Origin: Clostridium polyendosporum
Lineage (GTDB): Bacteria > Bacillota > Clostridia > Clostridiales > Clostridiaceae
DNA length: 64,000 nt
NCBI RefSeq assembly: GCF_018332455.1
Contig: NZ_BOPZ01000002.1
Location: forward strand, 124,001 to 188,000
Reading direction: 5' to 3'
Shown: positions 25,776-34,282 of the stretch, piece by piece
Layout: every line of letters starts with the position of its first letter
Position numbering within the stretch: position 1 is the stretch's first letter
Notes under the pieces: model-generated
The model's input: only the letters and a program-made list of their open reading frames with translations
Told to the model about the DNA's origin: nothing
Database searches by the model: none
Made by a program: the position numbers and the translations under genes

Positions 25776-25840
25776 TGCTTCCATTTCACACAGTGAAATC
25801 TAGCTAGGCTTGAATAGGGCCGATACCTATTCAAGTTATT
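25776..25840 (-). repeat. Dispersed double-hairpin repeat, copy 3 (minus orientation)
   Basis: CCATTTCAC / GTGAAATC hairpin followed by CTTGAATAGG / CCTATTCAAG, the mirror of copy 1. It lies downstream of the ABC permease gene on the minus strand. Confidence 0.72.
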
Positions 25841-25892
25841 CGATAAATTACAACTAAAATAAAAAGACATAATATTTTTTAAGAAATATAAC

Positions 25893-26690
25893 TTAGTATT
25901 TAATTCTTATCTTATTTTCTAATATTGTAACAATTTTGTACATTAGATAAGCTATTACAGAGAGAATTATTATACTCATCATAACCATATCTAGTTGTGC
26001 TATTTGACCACCATATACAATTAAGAATCCTAATCCATCCTTTGCAACTAAGAATTCTCCCATAATCACTCCAACCCATGAAAGTCCAACATTTATTTTT
26101 AAAGCTGATATAAGTGTTGGGATGGAAGCTGGAATTATAAGATATCTTAATATCTGCGGTTTAGAGGCTCCGAAGGTCTGCATTAATTTTATTTTTTCTT
26201 CATCAACTTCTTTAAAGCCTGCTAGTACACTTATTATAGTAACTACAATTGAAATAAGTAGTGCAATAACAATAATTGGTGTAATTCCGTTGCCTGCCCA
26301 GAAAATGATAATTGGTGCAAGAGCAACTTTAGGTAGAGCATTTAAAACAACAAGATATGGCTCTGCTACCTTAGAGGCGAACTCACTCCACCAGAAAAGT
26401 ATTGAAATAAAAGTACCGAGTAATGTTCCTAAAGTAAAACCTAAAATAGTTTCATAGCAGGTAATACCAATGTGTTTTAATAGAGTCCCTTCCTTATAAA
26501 ATGAGATTAAAGATTTGACAACTCTTGATGGAGTAGAAGTTAGAAAAGGATCTATCCATTTTAAATCTCCAGCTATCTCCCAAAGGGCTATAAAAATTAT
26601 GAGAACAAGGGCCCTTACAATCCCCAATTTAATACGATCATTTCTTATTTTCTTTAGATATAGTTCATGTTCTTTATTTTCATTCATCAT
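25893..26690 (-). CDS. ABC importer permease (SsuC/TauC/ThiX type)
   Basis: Inner-membrane permease of an NMT1/SsuA-type importer; about six transmembrane segments, with the EAA-like loop KLMQTFGASKPQILRYLIIP around residue 185. I start it at 26690 (Met-Met-Asn), about ten bases after AGGAG on the minus strand and overlapping the ATPase stop; the longer frame from 26738 would overlap the ATPase by about 60 bases. Last gene of the operon binding protein - ATPase - permease. Substrate unresolved: sulfonate, taurine, nitrate, pyrimidine-precursor and riboflavin systems share this layout. Confidence 0.9.
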   Translation of the reverse strand: MMNENKEHELYLKKIRNDRIKLGIVRALVLIIFIALWEIAGDLKWIDPFLTSTPSRVVKSLISFYKEGTLLKHIGITCYETILGFTLGTLLGTFISILFWWSEFASKVAEPYLVVLNALPKVALAPIIIFWAGNGITPIIVIALLISIVVTIISVLAGFKEVDEEKIKLMQTFGASKPQILRYLIIPASIPTLISALKINVGLSWVGVIMGEFLVAKDGLGFLIVYGGQIAQLDMVMMSIIILSVIAYLMYKIVTILENKIRIKY

Positions 26691-27447
26691 TATGATCCAG
26701 CTCCTTCCATACTCTGTTAAAATAATCTCTAAACTCATGTTCTTCCCTTCTTTGAAGAGGTGAAAGTTCTGAACTTGAAAATTCTAAATTTATTATTTCT
26801 TTTACTGAAGAAGGACGTTTGGATAGCATAACAATTTTAGAAGATGTAGAAATAGCCTCAGAAATATCGTGGGTTACCATAATAGCAGTTTTATTTTCAT
26901 TTTTAATTATATGAAAGATTTCATCACATACTTTAAGACGAGTTTGATAATCAAGAGCAGAGAAGGGCTCGTCTAAAAGTAGTATTTCTGGATCTAAAGC
27001 AAGAGTCCTGATAAGTGAAACTCTTTGTCTCATGCCTCCAGAAAGTTGACTAGGATAGCTTTTCTTAAATTTAGATAAACCGTATAGAGATAACATCTTT
27101 TCGATTTTTTCTTTATTTTCTATAGTTAATTTTTTCTTTATTTTAAGTCCTAAAATTACGTTATCCCAAACAGTTAGCCACTCAAAAAGGTGGTCCTTTT
27201 GAAACATATAGCCAAGCATCTCCCTATTACCTACAAGAGGTTTATCTTTATATAGTATTTTACCTGAGGAAGGATAAATGAGTCCTGAAATTAAATTAAG
27301 AATAGTAGATTTACCACAACCAGAAGGTCCTATAAGACTTATAAAGTCTCCCTTATAAATAGAGAAGGTAATATTTTTCAGTGCATCTACAACTCCAGAT
27401 GGAGTGTGATATCTCATAGAGATATTTTCTAGTGTAAGTAGATTCAT
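26680..27447 (-). CDS. ABC importer ATPase (SsuB/TauB type)
   Basis: A 255-residue ATPase. Walker A GPSGCGKST is near residue 39, the signature LSGGMRQRV near 136, Walker B ILLLDEPFSALD near 157 and the H-loop MVTHD near 193. It overlaps the permease start by about 11 bases. It is separated from the binding-protein gene by about 230 bases that hold a strong inverted repeat and a dispersed repeat copy, which may allow more binding protein than ATPase to be made. Confidence 0.93.
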   Translation of the reverse strand: MNLLTLENISMRYHTPSGVVDALKNITFSIYKGDFISLIGPSGCGKSTILNLISGLIYPSSGKILYKDKPLVGNREMLGYMFQKDHLFEWLTVWDNVILGLKIKKKLTIENKEKIEKMLSLYGLSKFKKSYPSQLSGGMRQRVSLIRTLALDPEILLLDEPFSALDYQTRLKVCDEIFHIIKNENKTAIMVTHDISEAISTSSKIVMLSKRPSSVKEIINLEFSSSELSPLQRREEHEFRDYFNRVWKELDHNDE

Positions 27448-27475
27448 TTATTATCACCATCCATTAAAATTTTTG

Positions 27476-27522
27476 TCACGGATTAAGAATTGAAATTGTT
27501 CATCTTTAATCCGTGACAACAA
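27476..27522. repeat. Perfect 14-bp inverted repeat inside the ABC operon
   Basis: TTGTCACGGATTAA (27476-27489) and TTAATCCGTGACAA (27509-27522) are exact complements around a 19-base spacer. On the transcript it forms a hairpin between the binding-protein gene and the ATPase gene. There is no clear T run, so processing, partial attenuation or a protein-binding palindrome are all possible. Confidence 0.75.
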
Positions 27523-27610
27523 TATGACTAATAAACAATTTATAATTAAAATCATTGTAATTTCACAAAGGTACTAAAAATTGAGATACTAATAAATATA
27601 TTGCCTTACG

Positions 27611-27680
27611 TGCTGTCATTTCACAAAGTGAAGCCTAGCTAAAGCTAAGTAGGCTCGATACCTGCTCAGCTTTAGCTTTA
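27611..27680 (-). repeat. Dispersed double-hairpin repeat, copy 4 (minus orientation)
   Basis: GTCATTTCAC / GTGAAGCC hairpin, then AAAGCTAAGTAGG ... CCTGCTCAGCTTT. Its right end overlaps the last codons of the binding-protein gene. Confidence 0.72.
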
Positions 27681-28712
27681 CTTAGAAAGTTCCTTAACTA
27701 CTTTTTCACTAAAGCTGTTGTCAACGAGTTTTTCAAAAGAAGGTCTTGCAGGGATTAAATTTGAATCATAAGATTGAATGATATCCATAAGTTTTGACAT
27801 AGCTTCTTCTTGCATTGTAGGATTAGGTGCAAAGGCATTTATGCTTCTATAATTTTTTATTACATTAACTAAAATGTCCTCATCAGTTCCTGGGAAGAAG
27901 GACTTTATTGCTTTAGCTACTTCTTCATCACTGCTCTTTTGTACCCAGAGTTGACCTTTATAAATTGCTCTTGTAAATTTCTCTATAATTTGTGGATTTT
28001 GATTAATATATGATTTAGTTGAGAAGAAACAGGTATAAGGAATAACCCCAGCAGATTGTCCTACTGATGCAACTATATAACCAGCATTATCTTTTTCTAA
28101 CATTGATGCGGTAGGTTCGAAAAGTGCGACATAATCTCCTGTACCACTTTTAAAGGCTCCAGCTGTTGCTGTGAAGGCTAAATTAGTAATGATTTTAACA
28201 TCTTTATTTGGTTGAATACCATGATTTCTTAAAACATATTCTAGAGACATTTCAGGCACTCCACCAGGTCTACCACCAATTATAGTCTTACCTTTTAGGG
28301 ATTCCCATTTAAAGTCTTCTTCTTTACTTCTTGATACTAAGAAAGAGCCGTCCCTTTGAGTGAGTTGTGCAAAAATTACAGGTAAGTCGTCCCTTTGTTG
28401 ATTGTGAATATAAATGATTTGTTCAGGTCCGCAGAATCCTATATCAGCATTTTTTGATAGTACTTGTTGAGCTGTTTTATCTGCCCCCTGACCAGTAGAC
28501 AAGTCAATTTCTAAGCCTTCTTCTTTAAAAAATCCCTGATTTATAGCTGCATACATTGGAGCGTAGAATACTGAACGAACCACTTCGTTTAATCTTACCT
28601 TTGTAAGTGCTTTAGTATCCTTGGTATTAGTTTTAGTGATTTCGCAGGAAACTAAGGTTAATACCAATATCATAAGTACAGAAGTGATGGTTAGTAATTT
28701 AGATTTTTTCAT
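27678..28712 (-). CDS. ABC importer substrate-binding lipoprotein (NMT1/SsuA-like)
   Basis: A 344-residue extracellular solute-binding protein. It has a lipoprotein signal peptide (MKKSKLLTITSVLMILV..., lipobox LVSC with Cys at about residue 23), then an NMT1/THI5-like periplasmic-binding fold (VFYAPMYAAINQGFFKEEGL, near residue 48). AGGGGAGC lies upstream of the start on the minus strand. First gene of the importer unit. Aromatic or sulfonate-like ligands are typical of the family. I found no TPP or other metabolite riboswitch in its leader, so thiamine-precursor uptake is not supported by regulation. Confidence 0.9.
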   Translation of the reverse strand: MKKSKLLTITSVLMILVLTLVSCEITKTNTKDTKALTKVRLNEVVRSVFYAPMYAAINQGFFKEEGLEIDLSTGQGADKTAQQVLSKNADIGFCGPEQIIYIHNQQRDDLPVIFAQLTQRDGSFLVSRSKEEDFKWESLKGKTIIGGRPGGVPEMSLEYVLRNHGIQPNKDVKIITNLAFTATAGAFKSGTGDYVALFEPTASMLEKDNAGYIVASVGQSAGVIPYTCFFSTKSYINQNPQIIEKFTRAIYKGQLWVQKSSDEEVAKAIKSFFPGTDEDILVNVIKNYRSINAFAPNPTMQEEAMSKLMDIIQSYDSNLIPARPSFEKLVDNSFSEKVVKELSK

Positions 28713-28992
28713 TTGGCTCCCCTTTGATGTATTTGAATTGATTTACTTTATGATATGAATAGAAATCTGGAACGGTTACTTATAAGGGGATTTTTGTAAT
28801 AGAAATATAAGCGTTAAAAGGAACTTTATTTATAAATCTTTCACTTTATATTTCGTGTAAAAATAGGTGTATAGTAGGGTGGGGAATATGCTATAATTTG
28901 TATACTCATATTTTCAGTAATAATATAAAAGGAAAGGAGTGAACATTTAGTGATTTTGTATGTTTACCATACTCTTTCATTAAGGCGAGTAT

Positions 28993-29889
28993 ATGGAGAT
29001 AAAGAAAGTAAAGGGAAATACATTTTGTATTGATACGGGAATAACATATATACCTTTTTATAAAATTAATGATGAAGAAATTATTATGTTGGATTCAGGA
29101 TTGGCAAAAAGAGAAAGAGAAGAAATAAATACACTTCTAGAAAAAAACAGTTTTAAAGTAGTTGGTATAATATGCAGTCATGCACACAGAGACCATATTG
29201 GAAACAATGCTTACTTAAAAGAAAAATACAATTGTGTTATAGCCATGCCATCCCATGAAGCTCTTCTTTGTAGTTCTACAGTCAATCTTAAAGTTTATTA
29301 TAGTAGCCAGACATTATCTGATGTTATAGAGCATTTTGGACATATGATTTGTAAAACAGACGTTATGATTTCAGATGAACAAGATTCTATATATGTTTGT
29401 AATATTAAATTTAAAGTTATTCATACACCAGGTCATAGCCCTGCACATATATGCATCGCTACACCAGATGATGTTTTATATTTAGGAGATTCACTTATAA
29501 GTTATGAGGTCATGAAAGGATCTAAAATGCCTTACACGTATATATTAAAAGAGGACTTGAAAAGTAAAACAAAGCTTTATGACTTAAAGTACAGCAAATA
29601 TATAATAGCACATAAAGGAATGTATGATGATATTACAGAACTAATAACAGATAATATAAATTTTTATAAAAATAAAGCCAAAAGAATATATGATGTTATA
29701 GATGGTGCTATGACAATGGAAGAAACTTTGAAAGCTGTTATTAAAAATTTTAATATTCATGTAGATAACACATATAAATATATATTTATTGAAAGAATGT
29801 TGAAATCCTATGTTGAATATTTGAATGAGACAGGAAGTATAGAGTTAAATATGGAGGATGGATTTCTTAAGTACTCAAAATCTACATAA
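28993..29889 (+). CDS. Metallo-beta-lactamase-fold hydrolase
   Basis: A 298-residue MBL-superfamily protein with the metal motif HAHRDHIG near residue 62, HTPGHSP near 148, GDS near 168 and a late His in AHKGMYDD. The domain is followed by a helical C-terminal part (about residues 215-298) as in glyoxalase II-like and RNase-unrelated clostridial MBL proteins. The ribosome site is weak (AAGGCGAG). It is a single gene with no informative neighbour. Substrate unknown; a thioester or lactone hydrolase is a reasonable guess only. Confidence 0.85.
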   Translation: MEIKKVKGNTFCIDTGITYIPFYKINDEEIIMLDSGLAKREREEINTLLEKNSFKVVGIICSHAHRDHIGNNAYLKEKYNCVIAMPSHEALLCSSTVNLKVYYSSQTLSDVIEHFGHMICKTDVMISDEQDSIYVCNIKFKVIHTPGHSPAHICIATPDDVLYLGDSLISYEVMKGSKMPYTYILKEDLKSKTKLYDLKYSKYIIAHKGMYDDITELITDNINFYKNKAKRIYDVIDGAMTMEETLKAVIKNFNIHVDNTYKYIFIERMLKSYVEYLNETGSIELNMEDGFLKYSKST

Positions 29890-30448
29890 TGCCATTTGTT
29901 GATACTTAACATACAAGTGTTTTTCCAAAAAAGAACAGGATGATTCAAATAATTGCAATTTAAAACTAATTAGTTCTGCTGAACAAAACAATAACTATAT
30001 TCTTAAATTTATATAAAATAAATCATTGTAATTAAGACACATCATTCTTATAATAGGATGGAAGAATATTACCTAGGTCCAAAAATATAAGAATATAAAA
30101 AGATAAAAACATAAAAACATATAGTAAATGAGCGGGGTTATGAAGTTTTTGTGTTTTTATATGTTAGTATTATAATTCCAGGGGGAGGATATACTTATGT
30201 ACTTGATAGAGAGGGAGAATCAGTGGCGCTGGCATTTTCACAGGCAGGATTCAAGCTTTTGTTTTAAAATATTCATTAAAGGATAAATTTAGATATCCAA
30301 AGCCGTTATGGTATGTATCAAAGACAATTTGATATATATTTTTATATTAATAGGAAAATATGATATAACCTACAATTAATTTGATAGGGTAACAAACCTG
30401 AATTTATATAAACTATAAATATAAACTCAATATGAGGAGGAGTGAATT
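29890..30448. other. Intergenic region with a long inverted repeat and a possible gene remnant
   Basis: About 560 bases. ACATAAAAACATA (about 30110-30122) and TGTTTTTATATGT (about 30151-30164) are near complements and may end a transcript. At about 30198 a ribosome-like GGGGGAGGA precedes a 29-codon frame; another frame just after it reads LKYSLKDKFRYPKPLWYVSK without a start. I do not recognise either and regard them as probable debris. Confidence 0.35.
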
Positions 30449-30625
30449 ATGGCACACAAAATATTAATACCGGAAGCAAAACAAGGGTTAAGCAAAATGA
30501 AAATGGAATTAGCAGCTGAAGCTGGGGTGAATTTAAAAGATGTTCATGATGGAAATCTACCCTCAAGTACAGCTGGGAACATGGTTAAAAAAATGGTAGA
30601 AAGCTACGAACGAAACTTAAAATAA
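30449..30625 (+). CDS. Small acid-soluble spore protein, alpha/beta type
   Basis: A 58-residue DNA-binding spore protein that coats spore DNA and protects it from UV and heat. The sequence shows the family pattern: KQGLSKMKMELAAEAGV (N-terminal helix with the germination-protease-type ELAAE.GV site) and AGNMVKKMVESYERNL (C-terminal helix with the MVKKMVE core). AGGAGGAG precedes the ATG. It was too short for many gene callers. It is a single gene with its own terminator, presumably under the forespore sigma factor G. It shows the host is a spore former. Confidence 0.93.
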   Translation: MAHKILIPEAKQGLSKMKMELAAEAGVNLKDVHDGNLPSSTAGNMVKKMVESYERNLK

Positions 30626-30635
30626 CGTATTATAA

Positions 30636-30667
30636 CAAAAGCTTTAGATTATTCTAGGGCTTTTTAT
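30636..30667 (+). terminator. Terminator after the SASP gene
   Basis: AAAAGC-TTTAGA pairs with TCTAGG-GCTTTT, followed by TATACTTAATC; AT-rich but well placed 11 bases past the stop codon. Confidence 0.65.
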
Positions 30668-30837
30668 ACTTAATCTATCTTATACAAAGGTAGTTATATT
30701 TTCCTATAAGATATTTGTTATAATGTTTATATAGAAATATAATGTAATTTTAAACAGAGCCTATAAATTAAAACTCAGTCTCAGACTGAGCCTTTGGGTT
30801 TGTTATAATATTAAAACAAAAGAGAGGGATTTTTATT

Positions 30838-31629
30838 ATGTATTTATCTGATTATCATATTCATACAAATAATTCTTTTGATTCTAATGAAACTATGGCT
30901 GGAATGTGCGAACAAGCAGTAGTTGAGGGGTTAGATGAAATCTGTTTTACAGATCATTTTTCTGTAAAAGAAGGGATAAAATCTAACGGATTTATTGATT
31001 TTAGCAAGTATTTTTCTGAGATTAATACTTGTAGGGACATTTTTAAAGGTAAGATTGCTGTGAAAATGGGCATTGAAATTTGCGAGCCTTTTGAAGATGA
31101 ATATAAGCTGGGTTGTGAATTGACAAAGCTGCCTTTTGATTTTTTGCTGGGTTCTGTTCATAATATCGGGCTTGAAGGGATAAGCAGGTACATAGAAGAT
31201 AGGGATAACAAGGAGATTTGGGATGTGTATTTTAAAAAATTGAGTAAACTATCTTCTTCTCCATATGTAGATGTTGTCGCTCATTTAGACCTTATGAAGA
31301 GATACTCATATGACAGTCATGGAAATTATTCATATGAATATTATAGAGATGTAATAGCGGAGGTACTAAGAGGGATAATTAAAAATGGTAAGGGTATAGA
31401 AGTTAATACCTCAGGATTAAGGTCGTCTGTGAAAGAAACAATGCCGTCAATATCTGTTTTGAAGCTATATAAAGAAATTGGTGGAGAAATTATTACTATC
31501 GGTTCGGATGCTCATGTAAAAGGTGATGTAGGAAGGGATATTAGATATGCAGTAAATGTACTTTCAGAACTTGGATTTAAGTCCGTATATACTTATCATC
31601 AAAGGCAGCCGATTGCAAAAAAGATATAG
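30838..31629 (+). CDS. PHP-domain histidinol-phosphatase-like protein
   Basis: A 263-residue PHP-fold metal phosphatase of the HisJ/HisK group. Metal ligands appear in DYHIHTNNSFD (residues 4-14), CFTDHFS (about 37), SVHNI (about 102), AHLDLMKRY (about 148) and IGSDAHVKGD (about 221). GAGAGGGA precedes the ATG. Histidinol-phosphate is the usual substrate, but no other his gene is near, so another phosphoester is possible. The terminator after it lies inside an IS21-derived 3' end. Confidence 0.85.
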   Translation: MYLSDYHIHTNNSFDSNETMAGMCEQAVVEGLDEICFTDHFSVKEGIKSNGFIDFSKYFSEINTCRDIFKGKIAVKMGIEICEPFEDEYKLGCELTKLPFDFLLGSVHNIGLEGISRYIEDRDNKEIWDVYFKKLSKLSSSPYVDVVAHLDLMKRYSYDSHGNYSYEYYRDVIAEVLRGIIKNGKGIEVNTSGLRSSVKETMPSISVLKLYKEIGGEIITIGSDAHVKGDVGRDIRYAVNVLSELGFKSVYTYHQRQPIAKKI

Positions 31630-31645
31630 AAAATAGGACAACGGG

Positions 31646-31930
31646 TTAGTCAAAATCGCCATGAAATTCGCATGGTGATTTTTTTGTTTTAACACGCAAA
31701 TTCACACTATTGGTAAATTTAATAGTATTCATGTTAACAACATATGACTTATAGGCCAGTCTATTAGTCATAGCTTCTGTCATTACAGGGTGTCTAAATA
31801 TTTCTCCTCATCTATCAAAAGATAAGTTAGTGATAATTATTGTTGATTTATTTCAGATCTAATGGATATGTTGTTGAAGAGTAGCTTCACCTCTTTCGAT
31901 AACGTTTATCAAATATCTAATTTACCCACT
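31646..31930 (-). pseudogene. istB: Remnant of an IS21-family IstB ATPase gene (3' part)
   Basis: Read on the minus strand, the segment gives NLSFDR-stop-GEIFRHPVMTEAM then TNRLAYKSYVVNMN, which matches the C-terminal part of IstB helper ATPases (NLSFDRWGEIF ... DRL.HKAYV.NMN). Before it, VIERGEATLQ is a worn version of the VI..RYE segment. At least one in-frame stop and no start are present, so it is dead. The 3' end (about 31655-31705) is shared with a second remnant at 45722-45800. It marks an old insertion next to the xylose transporter region. Confidence 0.75.
31653..31690 (+). terminator. Terminator after the PHP gene, within the IS remnant
   Basis: AAATCGCCATG (31653-31663) and CATGGTGATTT (31671-31681) form an 11-bp stem with one G-T pair; TTTTTGTTTT follows. 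The same right arm and T run recur at 45738-45757, where the left arm is lost. Confidence 0.88.
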
Positions 31931-32521
31931 CTTTTTGTATGATCTTTAAACTAAGTTAGAATATTTTCTTCTAAAACGTTCTCGTTTAAAGTGTATTAAA
32001 TGGTTAATTTTTTGTTATATTTGGAAAATTATAAAAAAACCGCAAAAAACTATTGAAAATAACAATTATTTGGTATATGAGTTAGTTAACATAGTTTATC
32101 CAATAAACAAACAAAGTGGTGAATTTATTTTATTTAATTAAAGGAGGGAGAAAAGTATGTGAAATCGTACACATATTGATGGTTTTTTTCATAAGTAAAA
32201 GATCTTTTATTTAAGTAATTTATTAACTCAAAGTAGAAAGGAGGATAGAGACAGATTTTAGAATATTAAACCATAAAGAATTAAGTTACTACAAGTTGTC
32301 TTTTAATTATATTAATGTTTGCAAGGTGGTTTGAAAACGTTTTTTTAAAAAATCGGTTATATGGAATTGAAGGCGTTATTAAAGTTTATTACTAAATGAA
32401 ATTAAAGAAGCATTGATAACCCAGTGTTGCTTGGACAATCGATAGTTCACTTTAATGTTACTTAGCAAATATTTAGTAAATTAAATTCTTTTTGGGTATT
32501 AAAATCTGTCTTTAACAAACT
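31931..32521 (+). promoter_or_regulatory. Long leader of the sugar symporter gene with cre-like site and orphan ribosome sites
   Basis: About 590 bases. GTTTAT-CCA-ATAAAC (32094-32108) is a perfect small palindrome. Two good Shine-Dalgarno sites have no gene: AAAGGAGGGAG before ATG-TGA near 32158-32163, and GAAAGGAGGATAG near 32235-32248 with no start codon after it. A cre-like sequence, TTGAAAACGTTTTTT, lies at 32331-32345, suggesting CcpA repression. The region looks like promoter DNA plus eroded coding fragments. Confidence 0.5.
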
Positions 32522-33916
32522 ATGAAACAAAATCGAAACTCAGTTTATCTTTTTGTAATTACATTAGTGGCTACCATTGGAGGTTTACTTTTTGGATATG
32601 ATACAGCTGTAATATCTGGGGCTGAAAAATCATTAAAAGTGTATTTTACTGATAGTTTAAATCTAGGAGCATTAGTACATGGAGCAACAATTTCAAGTGC
32701 ATTAATAGGTTGTATTATTGGAGGTATAATATCTGGTCGTTTCGCATCAAATTTTGGACGTAGGAAATCTCTTATTATAGCGTCAGTACTTTTCTTTGTA
32801 TCAGCCCTTGGTTCTGCTTATCCTGAGTTTTTATTTTTCACAAAAGGGCACCCAACCATTTCTCTATTAATTGCCTTTAATATATATAGAATAATAGGGG
32901 GAATTGGTGTTGGTTTAGCTTCAGCGATTTGTCCAATGTATATCGGAGAAATTGCTCCTGCTGATATTCGTGGTCGATTAATATCTTTCAATCAACTTAT
33001 GATCATTATTGGAATGCTAGTCGTTTACTTTGTTAACTGGGCTATCGCTCACGGACAAACAATAGAATGGGTAAATGATATTGGCTGGAGATATATGTTT
33101 GCATCGAATGCCGTTCCAGCTATAATGTTTGGTTTACCTTTACTTTTTGTACCAGAATCACCACGTTATTTAGCACTAAAAGGTGAAGAGGATAAAGCTC
33201 TAGCTATTCTAACTAAAATTAATGGTTCTTCAGAAGCAAAAGTCATCTTAGAGGATATCAAACAAACAGCAACTGTAGATGATTCTACCGAAAAACTATT
33301 TGCCTACGGAAAAACAGTAATTTTTATAGGAATCATGCTATCTGTTTTCCAACAGTTTGTTGGTATCAATGTTGCTTTGTATTATGCTCCAAGAATTTTT
33401 GAAAGTATGGGGGCTGGGCAAGATGCTTCTATGTTACAGACAATTGTTATGGGATTAGTTAATGTTATCTTTACTGTTGTTGCCATTATGACTGTTGATA
33501 AATGGGGACGTAAACCTTTACTGGTAGTAGGCTCTGTTGGTATGGCTATTGGTATGTTTGGTGTGGCTGGTATGGCTTTTTCAAATATTATTGGAATTAG
33601 TACTTTAGTATTTATTATTATATACACAGCTTCATTTATGATGTCATGGGGACCTATTTGTTGGGTACTAATTGCTGAAATCTTTCCTAACAAAATTCGT
33701 GGCAAAGCAGTGGCAATTGCTGTTGCTGCACAATGGGCTGCTAACTATCTAATTTCATCTACTTACCCAATGATGATGGAATATAGTAGTGCTCTAACTT
33801 ATGGTTTTTACGGACTGATGAGTGTTCTTTCAGCTCTATTTGTTTGGAAGTTTGTTCCTGAAACCAAAGGAAAGACTCTTGAAGAAATGGAAAAAGTTTG
33901 GGGGGAATCGGCGTAA
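32522..33916 (+). CDS. MFS sugar:proton symporter, xylose-type (XylE/XylT/AraE family)
   Basis: A 464-residue sugar porter with twelve predicted membrane helices. Family marks: GGLLFGYDTAVISGA (helix 1), GRRKSL (loop 2-3), PESPRYL (after helix 6), GRKPLL (loop 8-9) and PETKGKTLEEME at the end. The start at 32522 has almost no ribosome site, which is odd given the strong sites nearby. The neighbouring convergent xylR and the xylA-xylB genes suggest D-xylose as substrate; arabinose is possible. Sequence style resembles Bacilli/Lactobacilli transporters, and the gene lies between an IS remnant and a Bacillus-like xylR, so joint lateral gain is plausible. Confidence 0.88.
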   Translation: MKQNRNSVYLFVITLVATIGGLLFGYDTAVISGAEKSLKVYFTDSLNLGALVHGATISSALIGCIIGGIISGRFASNFGRRKSLIIASVLFFVSALGSAYPEFLFFTKGHPTISLLIAFNIYRIIGGIGVGLASAICPMYIGEIAPADIRGRLISFNQLMIIIGMLVVYFVNWAIAHGQTIEWVNDIGWRYMFASNAVPAIMFGLPLLFVPESPRYLALKGEEDKALAILTKINGSSEAKVILEDIKQTATVDDSTEKLFAYGKTVIFIGIMLSVFQQFVGINVALYYAPRIFESMGAGQDASMLQTIVMGLVNVIFTVVAIMTVDKWGRKPLLVVGSVGMAIGMFGVAGMAFSNIIGISTLVFIIIYTASFMMSWGPICWVLIAEIFPNKIRGKAVAIAVAAQWAANYLISSTYPMMMEYSSALTYGFYGLMSVLSALFVWKFVPETKGKTLEEMEKVWGESA

Positions 33917-33982
33917 TATACTATAAAGCATGGTTTTAGAATACCTCTATATATCTTAGGTATATATGTATCTCAAAAATGA

Positions 33983-34030
33983 ATAAACGCCATCCTTTTT
34001 TGAAGAATGATTAAATGAGGTGGCGTTTAT
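33983..34030 (+). terminator. Hairpin downstream of the sugar symporter gene
   Basis: ATAAACGCCA (33983-33992) and TGGCGTTTAT (34021-34030) pair perfectly around a 28-base loop that itself can pair partly (CC ... GG). It lies between convergent genes; a second, more classical terminator follows. Confidence 0.6.
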
Positions 34031-34088
34031 ACAATTAATTCTTTTTAAGTCGATACAATACTGCTTTAAGACAAATATATTTATCAGT

Positions 34089-34126
34089 AAAGTTGCAGCC
34101 TGTTAATAAGCTGCGACTTTTTTCAT
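34089..34126 (+). terminator. Terminator between the symporter gene and xylR
   Basis: AAAGTTGCAGC / GCTGCGACTTT 11-bp stem with one G-T pair, then TTTCATTT. The remaining 150 bases up to xylR hold nothing else I can name. Confidence 0.85.
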
Positions 34127-34282
34127 TTAAAAGAATTGAGAAGACTAATCAGAAACCCTAATCTGTTCGTAAAAAGTACACTTTTAAACCAAAAGGGGCC
34201 AGCTTTAAAGAGGGGTTGTGTAATTTCTCTAAAATCTGAATGTGGTAATTTGCCATGCTTTTTATAAATTGTATTTTTTACG

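Noticed and set aside
28713-28992. Search for a TPP or other metabolite riboswitch before the NMT1-type importer
   Set aside because: No TPP consensus (CTGAGA ... ACCTGA) or other recognisable aptamer on the minus strand.
30198-30287. 29-codon frame after a GGGGGAGGA site
   Set aside because: Short, no recognisable family, ends within AT-rich debris; a good ribosome-like site alone is not enough.
32143-32260. Strong Shine-Dalgarno sites suggesting leader peptides
   Set aside because: One leads to ATG-TGA and the other to no start codon, so no peptide gene is listed; kept only as an observation.
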